A DNA stretch of 64,000 nt from AG25 sp035518815 (lineage in GTDB: Bacteria; Gemmatimonadota; Gemmatimonadetes; Gemmatimonadales; GWC2-71-9): NCBI GenBank assembly GCA_035518815.1, contig DATIXG010000053.1:16654-80653 (forward strand). The letters are read 5' to 3'. The notes below the pieces were generated by a model. The model ran no database searches. It was not told the DNA's origin and worked only from the letters and a program-made list of their open reading frames with translations. Made by a program: the position numbers and the translations under genes. Of the stretch, positions 1 to 7,407 are shown piece after piece (positions within the stretch are counted from its first letter, which is position 1; the number at the start of each line of letters is the position of its first letter).

Positions 1-587
1 GGCCGGTCCAGGACATCTTTGCCGCGCTGTCCCAGCTCCAGGTGCTGGAGCGCGCCCTCGCCGCCGACCCGGTTTCCCAGCAGCGCGCCGAGCAGGCGAT
101 CGGCCTCCTCGAGCGGGCCCTGGGCGAGATTCGGAACTTCATCGGGGCGTTCCGCCCACCCGGCTTCGAGCGCCGCCCTCTCGACGCGATCATCGAAGGG
201 CTGGCCGTCCAGCATGAAACACTGACGACGCAGACGGTCGAGTTGACGGTGCCGCCCGACCTGGGGGACTGTGCCCTGTCCACGAAGATCGCGATCTACC
301 GGGTGCTCCAGGAGGCGCTGGCCAACGGGCATCGCCACAGTGGGGCCACGCGCCAGCGGGTGGTCGTCGCGCGGCGGGGGCAGGCGATCACGCTGACGGT
401 GGCCGACGACGGGAAGGGGTTCGACCCCAAGCGGGTGCTCGCGCGCGAAGCGGACGTGGGAGTCGAGGGAGGGCATTTCGGCTTGCGGGGGATCCAGGAC
501 CGCGTCGCGATGCTGGGCGGGACCTTCGCGCTCGAGAGCGCGCCTGGGCACGGCACGACCCTCACCATCACGTTTCCGGCCGAATGA
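1..587 (+). CDS. Sensor histidine kinase, NarL/DegS type, C-terminal part (5' end outside window)
   Basis: Autophosphorylating kinase of a two-component pair. The frame is open from base 3 and starts with PVQDIFAALSQLQ, the tail of a HisKA_3 H-box of the HD-GPVQD type, so the phospho-accepting His lies just outside the window. The dimerisation helices are followed by an HATPase_c domain with an N-box (LQEALANGHRHS), a G1 box (VADDGKGFD) and a G2 box (HFGLRGIQDRV). The sensing part is missing, so the signal is unknown. The stop overlaps the ATG of the response regulator by 4 nt (ATGA), so the two are translationally coupled cognate partners. The N-box has Gly-His where Asn-Ala or Asn-Val is more usual (ANGHRH), a mild oddity. 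Confidence 0.93.
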   Translation, partial: PVQDIFAALSQLQVLERALAADPVSQQRAEQAIGLLERALGEIRNFIGAFRPPGFERRPLDAIIEGLAVQHETLTTQTVELTVPPDLGDCALSTKIAIYRVLQEALANGHRHSGATRQRVVVARRGQAITLTVADDGKGFDPKRVLAREADVGVEGGHFGLRGIQDRVAMLGGTFALESAPGHGTTLTITFPAE

Positions 588-1207
588 GCTCCGTTCGTCT
601 CATCCGGGTCCTCCTCGCCGACGACCACGCGATCGTCCTCGAGGGTTTGCGCGCCCTCCTGGACGGCGAGCCCGGGATCAAAGTGGTCGCGGCGACGACC
701 GACGGATCCGAAGTGGTCCGGCTGGCGGAGCAGCACAAGCCGGACGTGGTCGTGTTGGATCTCGAGCTGGGCGGCATGAAGGGGACGGCGGTGCTGGCGG
801 CGCTGCGCGAGCGCCCCGATCCACCCAAAGTCCTGGTGCTCACGGCCTACAATGACGGGGACGCGCTGCGTTCGGCCCTAGACGCCGGCGCGGACGGCCT
901 CGCGCTCAAGACAGAATCGCCGCAACAGACGCTCACCGCGATCCGGCAGGTCTACGCCGGCCAGCTCGTGTTCCCCCAGGCGGCGCGGCGCTGGATCGAG
1001 GGCCGCGGGACCGGCGCACCCGGGGAGCTCACGCCGCGGGAGCGCGAAGTCTGGACGCTGATGGCGGCGGGAATGACCAACCCGCAGATCGCGGAGCGCC
1101 TGGGGCTCTCCGACAACACCGTCAAATTCCACGTCCAGCACCTCTTCTCGAAGCTCGGCGTAAAGAACCGCACGGAAGCCGCTCTCAAGTTCGCGCACGG
1201 CCGCTAG
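584..1207 (+). CDS. Response regulator, NarL/LuxR family
   Basis: DNA-binding response regulator of 207 residues, the usual length. The receiver domain (about 5-120) has the acidic pair D13/D14, the phospho-acceptor D59 in VVVLDLE, T87 and K109. A C-terminal LuxR helix-turn-helix follows (about 143-203, starting LTPREREVWTLMAAG, recognition helix around NTVKFHVQHLF). It is coupled by an ATGA overlap to the upstream kinase. Its target genes cannot be read from the window. Its last 23 bases overlap the 3' end of the convergent methyltransferase gene. Confidence 0.95.
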   Translation: MSSVRLIRVLLADDHAIVLEGLRALLDGEPGIKVVAATTDGSEVVRLAEQHKPDVVVLDLELGGMKGTAVLAALRERPDPPKVLVLTAYNDGDALRSALDAGADGLALKTESPQQTLTAIRQVYAGQLVFPQAARRWIEGRGTGAPGELTPREREVWTLMAAGMTNPQIAERLGLSDNTVKFHVQHLFSKLGVKNRTEAALKFAHGR

Positions 1208-1940
1208 CCATGTAGACGCGGGTTGCCCAGCACCAGCGGCTGCCGCGCTTCGCGATGTGCACCGCGCCGCTGGCCGCAAGTCTTTCGACGAGCGCGAAGT
1301 GGGCGAGCAGCTCCTCAGCGAGTGGGTACCACTGCTCTTCGACAAGCTCCACCTTGGCAAACCTGGCGCGCGCGGCTTCCAGGGCGGTAGCCTCCCGTGA
1401 CAGCGTGAGCAGGGGGAAGATCAGCACGCCCGAGGACGACAGGTAGTCGGGCGCCTGCGCCACCACATCGAGGATCCAGCGGGTGCCGTCGGGCCCCGCG
1501 TCGCTCGGAACCGCGGCCGGGTACCAGCCGGAGGCCCGGGCGAGCGGCTCCGCGACGCCCGCGACGTCGTCCACGATCAGGTCGAAGCGCTGGTCCTTCC
1601 ACGGCTCGAACAGGCTGCCCCGCCGGCAGTCGATTTGGACGCCGTTCTGAGCCGCGTTGTGGCGCGCGAGCCGTACCGCGCCGGCGCTCAGGTCGGAGGC
1701 GCTGACGACCGCGTCCGGCGGCAGGCATTTCGCCAGGACGATGCCAACCACGCCGCAGCCACACCCCAAATCGAGCACGGTGCGGGGCCTGTGACTCAAG
1801 GCGCGACGGGCCGCTCGGAGCAACAGCACAGTGGTAGAGGTCGGATAGAAGACATCCGGAGCCGCAGCGACGCGGATCGTCTCGGTGTCGCCCAGCTTCT
1901 TGTCGCGGTAGGCGAATTCGCGTGACAGTCCGGCCGTCAC
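1185..1940 (-). CDS. Class I SAM-dependent methyltransferase (HemK/PrmC-like fold)
   Basis: Predicted methyltransferase of 251 residues. Motif I (VLDLGCGCGVVG, residues 55-66) and an acidic motif II (ASDLS, D83) form the S-adenosylmethionine pocket. The N-terminal lead-in (FYPTSTTVLLLRAARRAL) resembles the PrmC/RsmC/TrmN6 group. The motif IV position, usually NPPY in N-methyltransferases of this group, reads LIVDDVAGV around 121-129, so the target chemistry may differ and no substrate is proposed. The start is GTG at 1940. A TTGACA box and a weak -10 lie directly upstream, placing the transcript start about 5 nt before this codon. Convergent with the response regulator, 23 nt overlap. Confidence 0.75.
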   Translation of the reverse strand: MTAGLSREFAYRDKKLGDTETIRVAAAPDVFYPTSTTVLLLRAARRALSHRPRTVLDLGCGCGVVGIVLAKCLPPDAVVSASDLSAGAVRLARHNAAQNGVQIDCRRGSLFEPWKDQRFDLIVDDVAGVAEPLARASGWYPAAVPSDAGPDGTRWILDVVAQAPDYLSSSGVLIFPLLTLSREATALEAARARFAKVELVEEQWYPLAEELLAHFALVERLAASGAVHIAKRGSRWCWATRVYMASGRART

Positions 1941-1951
1941 GACGCGCGCTC

Positions 1952-1980
1952 AATTCGAAACGAAACGCTCACGATGTCAA
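1952..1980 (-). promoter_or_regulatory. Putative promoter of the methyltransferase gene
   Basis: On the minus strand TTGACA (1975-1980), a 17-base spacer and CGAATT (1952-1957). The predicted start point is about 1945, only 5 nt before the GTG codon. The -35 is perfect and the -10 is poor. Confidence 0.4.
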
Positions 1981-2103
1981 TCTATGTGAAGCGATGAGCC
2001 CCTGCGCGGTCAACTTGACACGGCGCCATATGCGGTGCAGCGTGGTTCGGCTCGTGACTCGACTTGTCGGACCTGCTTCCATCGCCCAAGGAGACTGGAC
2101 CGT

Positions 2104-2571
2104 ATGAATATGGTGACGGCACTCGCGATCGCGGCCGGCGTGCTGGTCGCAGTATGGGTGAAGGTCTCTGCACTTATCACTGTGCCCTACTGGTACGTCG
2201 GGGTGTTCGGCTGGGCCTGTTACATGGCGGCTGGCGGGGGCATGAACGGCCTGAAGAAGGCGATCCCGGCAGGCGTCTTGGGCATGCTCGCAGTAGCAGC
2301 CGCCGAGATGGTCGCGCTAATGACCGGTCACATGGAACTGGAATGGCTGCTCCTCGGCGCCGCTACCTTCGTGGCTGTATTCGTGTCCCGGTTCGCATTG
2401 TTCTCGTTCATTCCCGCGGCATTCTGCGGCGCCGCCATCATCGGCGCCGGCGGGCCCGTCGGGATCTTCGATCTCATCACGAACGTGAAGCTCGGCATCG
2501 CCTTCGTGCTCGGCGCTATCATCGGTTTTATCGCTGACGCCGTCGCGAGGATGATGACGAAGAAGGCGTAG
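2104..2571 (+). CDS. DUF1097 family inner-membrane protein
   Basis: Small polytopic membrane protein of 155 residues with about five hydrophobic helices, rich in Gly and Ala. It contains YWYVGVFGWACYMAAGGG and ends in a short basic tail (MMTKKA). This resembles the DUF1097 family (E. coli YcdZ type), whose function is unknown. The ATG at 2104 was chosen because AAGGAG lies at 2088-2093, 10 nt upstream. Longer in-frame starts have no such site. It ends before a strong hairpin shared with the convergent transporter gene. A TTGACA hexamer at 2015-2020 may belong to its promoter, but no good -10 was seen. Confidence 0.72.
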   Translation: MNMVTALAIAAGVLVAVWVKVSALITVPYWYVGVFGWACYMAAGGGMNGLKKAIPAGVLGMLAVAAAEMVALMTGHMELEWLLLGAATFVAVFVSRFALFSFIPAAFCGAAIIGAGGPVGIFDLITNVKLGIAFVLGAIIGFIADAVARMMTKKA

Positions 2572-2595
2572 GCTCAGCCATCCGCGGGATGACGT

Positions 2596-2623
2596 GTGGG
2601 GGCGCAGCGTGCTGCGCCCCCAC
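2596..2623. terminator. Bidirectional intrinsic terminator
   Basis: Perfect 13-base inverted repeat (2596-2608 with 2611-2623), GC-rich, then GGTCTTT on the plus strand. It sits in the 63-base gap between two convergent genes, so it can end both transcripts. Confidence 0.75.
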
Positions 2624-2634
2624 GGTCTTTGTCC

Positions 2635-4203
2635 CTAGAGGATCTTCGCCGCGGTCCTGAGGGTGCGGTAGATACCCCACGCCAGGGGCATACCCACGAG
2701 CCCCCATGCGATCGCCACGAGCCACCAGGTGCGAGCCCCGGGCCGGGCGGGATCCGTCGTGAGGTTGCTCGCGAGCCGTGGCGGCGGGCTACGCTCCGCG
2801 GCGAGCTCTTCCGCCGTCATGAAGTACCGATCCGCCACCGGCCGGACGGCGAAGTTGGCCGCGCACCCGATCGCGAGCAGCGCGGCGAGCACGTACATCG
2901 CCGTATTGTAAGCCTCCGCTGCCGGCACGCCGTGCCCGATCTGGTACTCCCGCAAGTAATTCACGAGCACGGGTCCCAGAACGCCCGCCGCCGACCACGC
3001 GAGCAGCAACCGCCCGTGGATCGCGCCGACGAACCTCGTGCCGAACAGGTCCGCGAGGTACGCCGGGATCGTCGCGAATCCGCCTCCGTACATCGTGAGG
3101 ATCATGCAGACCAGGCCGACGAACAACGGCACGCTGCCGAGCCTGCCGGCGAACGGCACGGAGCAGTAGAGAACGATGCCTAGCACGAAGAAGACGTAGT
3201 ACGTCGTCTTGCGACCGATGTAGTCCGACAGCGACGCCCAGAAGATGCGGCCGGCAATGTTGAAGAGACTGATCAAGGCGGCGAAGCCCGCGCCGATCGT
3301 CGCCACCTGTGCGCGCTGGTCGCCCCCCAGGTCCTTGAGCGCGGCCGCCACGCCGATCAGCCTGCCGCCAAACACCTCTTGCAGCATCGGCGAGGCCATG
3401 CCGATCACGCCGATCCCGGCACTCACGTTCATCCATAACACGACGAACAGCAGCCAGAACTGCGGGGTGGTCCACGCGCGGTCGACATGCACCTCCCGAG
3501 CCGTGATCATGGTGTCCCGCTGGGCAGGTGGTTGCCAGCCCGACGGACGCCAGCCGTCGGGCGGCAGACGATAGCCGAACGCGCCGCAGAGCATCGCCAC
3601 GAAGTAGATGACCCCCAGCGTGACGAACGTGGACGCAACGCCGATGGACGTAGCGGTTGCGTAGTGCCGCATCAGGATGTCCGCGAGCGGCGAGCCGATC
3701 ATCGCACCGCCGCCGAAGCCCATGATGGCCATGCCCGTGGCCATGCCGCGCTTGTCAGGAAACCACTTGATGAGCGTCGAGACGGGAGAGATGTAGCCCA
3801 GCCCGAGACCACAGCCGCCGATCACACCGGACCCCAGCCAGAGAAGCCAGATCTGGTGGAGCACGACTCCCAGCGCCGAGATGAAGAACCCGCCACCCCA
3901 CGAGCACGCGGCCACGACGCCCGCCTTCCGCGGCCCCTCGCGCTCCACCCAACGTCCGAATACGGCCGCCGACGAGCCGAGAAAGACGAAGAACAGCGTG
4001 TACATCCACCCCAGCGTGCTGATCTTCCAGTCACCCGGCGCCGGTTGCGTGATGCCAATGGCGCGGGACAGCGGGAGCCAAAAGACGCTGAACCCGTACG
4101 CCATGCCGATCGACAGGTGGATCGCAAGCGCCGCCGGCGGCACGAGCCAGCGGTTGAACCCTGGTCCCGCGACGGTCCGTTCTCTCGAGAGCAGTCCGGC
4201 CAT
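2635..4203 (-). CDS. MFS transporter, oxalate/formate antiporter (OFA) type
   Basis: Twelve-helix carrier of 522 residues. The N-terminal half has the MFS loop signature region after TM2 (FGRWVEREGPRKAG) and the Gly-rich TM4-5 segment (GGCGLGLGYISP, then FPDKRGMATGMAIMGFGGGA) typical of OFA family members. A long cytoplasmic loop follows TM6 (about 213-240). Substrate is probably a small mono- or dicarboxylate, but the family is broad. The C-terminal half has IGRKTTYY at the matching loop. It stands alone, divergent from the 4268 gene, with no clear Shine-Dalgarno sequence before its ATG. A -10-like TATACC at 4227-4232 would give a 17 nt leader. Confidence 0.85.
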   Translation of the reverse strand: MAGLLSRERTVAGPGFNRWLVPPAALAIHLSIGMAYGFSVFWLPLSRAIGITQPAPGDWKISTLGWMYTLFFVFLGSSAAVFGRWVEREGPRKAGVVAACSWGGGFFISALGVVLHQIWLLWLGSGVIGGCGLGLGYISPVSTLIKWFPDKRGMATGMAIMGFGGGAMIGSPLADILMRHYATATSIGVASTFVTLGVIYFVAMLCGAFGYRLPPDGWRPSGWQPPAQRDTMITAREVHVDRAWTTPQFWLLFVVLWMNVSAGIGVIGMASPMLQEVFGGRLIGVAAALKDLGGDQRAQVATIGAGFAALISLFNIAGRIFWASLSDYIGRKTTYYVFFVLGIVLYCSVPFAGRLGSVPLFVGLVCMILTMYGGGFATIPAYLADLFGTRFVGAIHGRLLLAWSAAGVLGPVLVNYLREYQIGHGVPAAEAYNTAMYVLAALLAIGCAANFAVRPVADRYFMTAEELAAERSPPPRLASNLTTDPARPGARTWWLVAIAWGLVGMPLAWGIYRTLRTAAKIL

Positions 4204-4226
4204 GCGATCATCTGGGAGGGAGAAGA

Positions 4227-4234
4227 GGTATACT
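4227..4234. promoter_or_regulatory. Overlapping divergent -10 elements
   Basis: The octamer GGTATACT reads TATACT (4229-4234) for the rightward gene at 4268 and TATACC (4232-4227) for the leftward transporter at 4203. The two -10 boxes overlap by four bases, so the two promoters could not be occupied at once. No good -35 was found for either. Confidence 0.4.
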
Positions 4235-4267
4235 GAGTACCGGAGCCAGGGCTCGCAAGGAGCCGCA

Positions 4268-5410
4268 ATGACTGCAACGCACTACGCCCCCACCCGCAAC
4301 GCCGCCTTGCCGCCGCACGTCTGGGCGACGCTGGTCGCCGCGACCAGCGTGATCATCGGCGTGATCTGGGATATTTCCTGGCATCGCTCCATCGGCCGCG
4401 ACACGTTCTGGACGCCTGCCCACCTCGCGATCTACCTGGGTGGCGCGCTCGGCGGCGGAGCGTGCGGTTGGCTCGTGCTCCGTACGACCTTCGCCACCCC
4501 ACCGGCCGAGCCCACGCCGGGCGTCCGGTTCTGGGGGTTCCGGGGACCGCTCGGAGCCTGGCTGTGCATCTGGGGCGCGATCGCGATGATCGCGTCGGCC
4601 CCGCTCGACAACTGGTGGCACGACGCGTACGGCCTGGACGTCAAGGTGCTCTCGCCGCCGCACACGGTGCTGGCGCTCGGCATGCTGGGCATCCAGTTCG
4701 GGGCACTGCTGCTCGCGCTGGCGGAGCAGAACCGCTCGGGCCGGGAGCGGCGCTACGGCCTCTTGGTCGCGTGGCTCGCGGGCGTGCTCATTCAGAACGC
4801 TTCCGTTCTGGGCATCGAGCAGGTGGGGTTTGCGAATGAGGCGCGTACGGCGCTGTACTACCAGGTGGGCGCGGCGCTCTTTCCCACCGCCCTGGTCGCC
4901 GCCGGCCGGGCCGCGGGTATCCGCTGGGGAGCGACGGCAGCCGCGGCGGCGTACATGGCGATCTCCATGGTGATGATCTGGGTGCTGCAGCTCTTTCCCG
5001 CCACGCCGAAGCTCGCGCCTGTCTTCAATTCGCTGACGCACATGGTCCCGCCACCCTTCCCGGTGGTGCTGGTCGTCCCGGCGGCGGTGATCGACGTCCT
5101 GCTCCGGCGCATCGGGCCGGGACGCGACTGGCGGCTGTCGGTGCTGATCGGGATCGGATTTCTCGCCGCCTTCGTCGCGACCCAATGGGTGGCGAGCGAA
5201 TTTCTGCTGTCTCCCTACGCGCGGAACGCATTCTTCGGCGTGGACAACTGGGACTATTCCAGCCGGCTCGGACCCTGGCGTTACGAGTACTGGCGCACCG
5301 CGACCGATCCGATCACGGCCGAGGGGTTGGGATGGGCCGCGCTGTTCGCGGTCGCCGGGTCGCGACTGGGCCTGTGGTGCGGGAACTGGTTGTCGAAGAT
5401 CAAGCGATGA
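4268..5410 (+). CDS. Polytopic membrane protein with PmoC-like D-x3-H-x12-H motif (novel copper-site candidate)
   Basis: Membrane protein of 380 residues with about 8-9 hydrophobic helices. No family name is certain. Residues 35-52 hold Asp35, His39 and His52, with SWH before and RDTFWTPAH after. The D-x3-H-x12-H spacing and the RDT..TP.H context match, from memory, the copper-site segment of PmoC/AmoC in membrane methane and ammonia monooxygenases. A second related motif follows: Asp114, His118 and His132 (DNWWH, then SPPH), suggesting an internal duplication. The ATG at 4268 has AAGGAG nine bases upstream. The stop overlaps the next gene's start (ATGA), so both proteins are probably made in equal amounts and form a complex. 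Overall length and helix count differ from PmoC, so orthology is not claimed. Confidence 0.6.
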   Translation: MTATHYAPTRNAALPPHVWATLVAATSVIIGVIWDISWHRSIGRDTFWTPAHLAIYLGGALGGGACGWLVLRTTFATPPAEPTPGVRFWGFRGPLGAWLCIWGAIAMIASAPLDNWWHDAYGLDVKVLSPPHTVLALGMLGIQFGALLLALAEQNRSGRERRYGLLVAWLAGVLIQNASVLGIEQVGFANEARTALYYQVGAALFPTALVAAGRAAGIRWGATAAAAAYMAISMVMIWVLQLFPATPKLAPVFNSLTHMVPPPFPVVLVVPAAVIDVLLRRIGPGRDWRLSVLIGIGFLAAFVATQWVASEFLLSPYARNAFFGVDNWDYSSRLGPWRYEYWRTATDPITAEGLGWAALFAVAGSRLGLWCGNWLSKIKR

Positions 5411-6915
5411 AGGCGCGCCGCAGGGGGCGGCTGCTTGCCGTCGCCGCCGTTGCGCTCGTCACGTCCGCCCACGTCGGAAGCCCCGACACCTACTTCGAAG
5501 GCCGGGCGGGCCCCTACCCCGTCCGCGTGATCGTGCGTACGCCCGGCGTCATTCCGGGACTCGCGCAGATCACGGTCCGGTTGCTCGCCCCGCCGGCCGC
5601 GCCGAGGGTGCTCGTGGTGCCGGTCTTCTGGGATCCGAAAACCGCGGCGCCACCACCCCCGGACATCGCGAAGCGCGTGCCGGGAGACTCGACCCTCTAC
5701 AGCGCTTCGCTCTGGCTCATGCGCTACGGGGCCTACAGCGTGCAGGTGAAGGTCGAAAGCCCTGACGGCGACGGAACGACGCTGGTGCCGATCAATGCGA
5801 TCGCCACGCGCCGGCTCGGGCTGCCGACGCCGCTCGCGATCCTGCTCGGCGCGTTGGGCGCGCTCCTCTTCGCGGGCGCCGTCACGCTCGTCGCCGCGGC
5901 GGTGCGCGAAAGCGTCCTCGAGCCTGGCGCCGTGCCCGATGGCCGCCGCAGGCGAATGGCGCGCATAGCGGGCGGCGCCGGCGCCCTGTTGCTCGCGCTC
6001 GCCCTGCTCGGCGGACGTGCGTGGTGGAACGCGGTCGACGCGCAATTCCGCACCGGCTTGTTTCGGCCCCTCCACGCCACCACGAGCGTCGCCTCCGTGG
6101 ACCGCCAGTCCGTGCTGCGTCTCACGATCGACGATCCCGCTTGGACCGACCCGCGACGCCACCCGGCGCCGCTCGTGCCCGATCACGGTCACCTGATGCA
6201 TCTCTTCCTGGTGCGGGATTCGGGAATGGCGGCCTTTGCCCATTTGCACCCGACGCCGACTGCGCCCACGACGTTCGAGACCGCTCTGCCACCGCTGCCC
6301 CCAGGCACCTACCGCGTCTATGCGGACATTGTGTTCGAAAGCGGGTTCTCGCAGACACTCGTGAGCAGCGTGGGCCTCGCACAACCGGCCGCCCTCTGGC
6401 ATGCGTCGGATGCCGACGATTCCTGGCTTACGACGGGTCCGTCGCCGGAAGCGAGCGGGGATACCGTGTCGCTCGCAGACGGCTCGACGATGATCTGGGA
6501 GCGTCACAAGGAAGTACTCGTGGTAGATCGGGAGGCACCGCTCCGTTTCCTGGTCCGGGCACCGGACGGCACGCGCGCGGCACTCGAGCCTTACATGGGA
6601 ATGGCCGGGCACCTAATGCTCGCGCGGGATGACGGCGCGGTGTTCGTGCACCTCCACCCCGCGGGGACCATCTCTCTCGCGGCGGAGCAAACCTTCGTGC
6701 TACGCCAGCCGGGCGACACCATTCCGGGCGCGCTATCGAAGCGATTCAACGCAGAGCATGAGAGCCACGGGCTCGACCCGGCCTTTCCCGCCACGACGTC
6801 GTTTCCTTACGCGTTCCCGTTGCCCGGTCACTACCGCCTGTGGGTGCAGGTGAAGCGCGGCGGGCGGATTCTCACGGGCGCGTTCGACGTTACGGTTCAG
6901 CCCAGGTCGGGTTAG
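5407..6915 (+). CDS. Secreted, two-TM, His-rich protein with PmoB-like layout (partner of the 4268 protein)
   Basis: Protein of 502 residues, function unknown. Basic N-terminus and hydrophobic stretch (1-21) form a signal peptide. Cleavage after TSA would leave His22 as the new N-terminus (HVGSPDTYFEG). Then come a beta-rich periplasmic domain (about 30-135), two TM helices (about 141-166 and 187-203), and a long periplasmic region with two similar modules. Module 1 has HGHLMH (260-265) and HLHP (279-282). Module 2 has MGMAGHLM (397-404) and HLHP (415-418). These Met/His motifs recall FixH/YtkA-like and cupredoxin-like copper proteins. Beta domain, TM pair and beta region is also the layout of PmoB, whose mature N-terminal His binds copper. 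Start overlaps the upstream stop (ATGA). Its stop interlocks with that of the convergent PEBP gene. Confidence 0.6.
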   Translation: MKARRRGRLLAVAAVALVTSAHVGSPDTYFEGRAGPYPVRVIVRTPGVIPGLAQITVRLLAPPAAPRVLVVPVFWDPKTAAPPPPDIAKRVPGDSTLYSASLWLMRYGAYSVQVKVESPDGDGTTLVPINAIATRRLGLPTPLAILLGALGALLFAGAVTLVAAAVRESVLEPGAVPDGRRRRMARIAGGAGALLLALALLGGRAWWNAVDAQFRTGLFRPLHATTSVASVDRQSVLRLTIDDPAWTDPRRHPAPLVPDHGHLMHLFLVRDSGMAAFAHLHPTPTAPTTFETALPPLPPGTYRVYADIVFESGFSQTLVSSVGLAQPAALWHASDADDSWLTTGPSPEASGDTVSLADGSTMIWERHKEVLVVDREAPLRFLVRAPDGTRAALEPYMGMAGHLMLARDDGAVFVHLHPAGTISLAAEQTFVLRQPGDTIPGALSKRFNAEHESHGLDPAFPATTSFPYAFPLPGHYRLWVQVKRGGRILTGAFDVTVQPRSG

Positions 6916-7385
6916 CGGCGTCGAGCATAATGTCCCATCAATTGAGCCGTGGCGAGCACGTGCCCGTCCATGGCACGCTCCACATCTTGCTTCGACACTC
7001 CCGGCTTGAGTCCCAGCTTCTTGGAAAGCGCATACAGCTTGAAGTAGTAGCGGTGCGGGGCGCCGGGAGGCGGGCATGGCCCCGCGTAGCCGGGCCTTTT
7101 CGAGTCGTTCTTCCCCTGCACGGCGCCCCCGAGCTCCTTCGGCGCGTCGGCCTTGGACACATTCTCGGGAAGCGCGCTCAGCGTCGCAGGAATGTCGCAC
7201 AGCACCCAGTGGACCCAGGTGCCGCCCGGCGCGTCGGGGTCGTCGGCGATGAGCGCGAACGTCAGGGTGCCCTGGGGAGCGTCCGTCCAGGCGAGCGGAG
7301 GAGATCGGTCAGCACCATCGCAGGTGTGCGGGACGGGAATAGCAGTCCCTTCAGCGAATGCACTGCTGGCAAGCGAAAAGGTCAT
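6912..7385 (-). CDS. PEBP family protein (YbhB/YbcL type)
   Basis: Phosphatidylethanolamine-binding-protein fold, 157 residues from the ATG at 7385. The family hallmarks are visible: a ligand-pocket segment ADDPDAPGGTWVHWVLCDIP, GKNDSKRPGYAGPCPPPGAPHRYYFKLYAL, and the C-terminal helix with GHVLATAQLMGHYARR. Bacterial members are small soluble proteins of poorly defined role. It lies 22 nt downstream of, and in the same direction as, the LACTB-like hydrolase, so the two probably share a transcript. Stop codons of this gene and the convergent 5407 gene overlap (TTAG). Confidence 0.9.
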   Translation of the reverse strand: MTFSLASSAFAEGTAIPVPHTCDGADRSPPLAWTDAPQGTLTFALIADDPDAPGGTWVHWVLCDIPATLSALPENVSKADAPKELGGAVQGKNDSKRPGYAGPCPPPGAPHRYYFKLYALSKKLGLKPGVSKQDVERAMDGHVLATAQLMGHYARRR

Positions 7386-7407
7386 GAGCGCCTCCGGATT
7401 GGCATTC

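Noticed and set aside
3881..4267. Longer start for the 4268 membrane protein
   Set aside because: The extra 129 codons overlap the divergent transporter gene and are low-complexity; the ATG at 4268 has a good ribosome site.
5281..6612. Minus-strand open frame of 443 codons opposite the 5407 gene
   Set aside because: Composition is Arg/Gly/Glu-rich with no motif, while the plus-strand frame has a signal peptide, TM helices and repeated His motifs.
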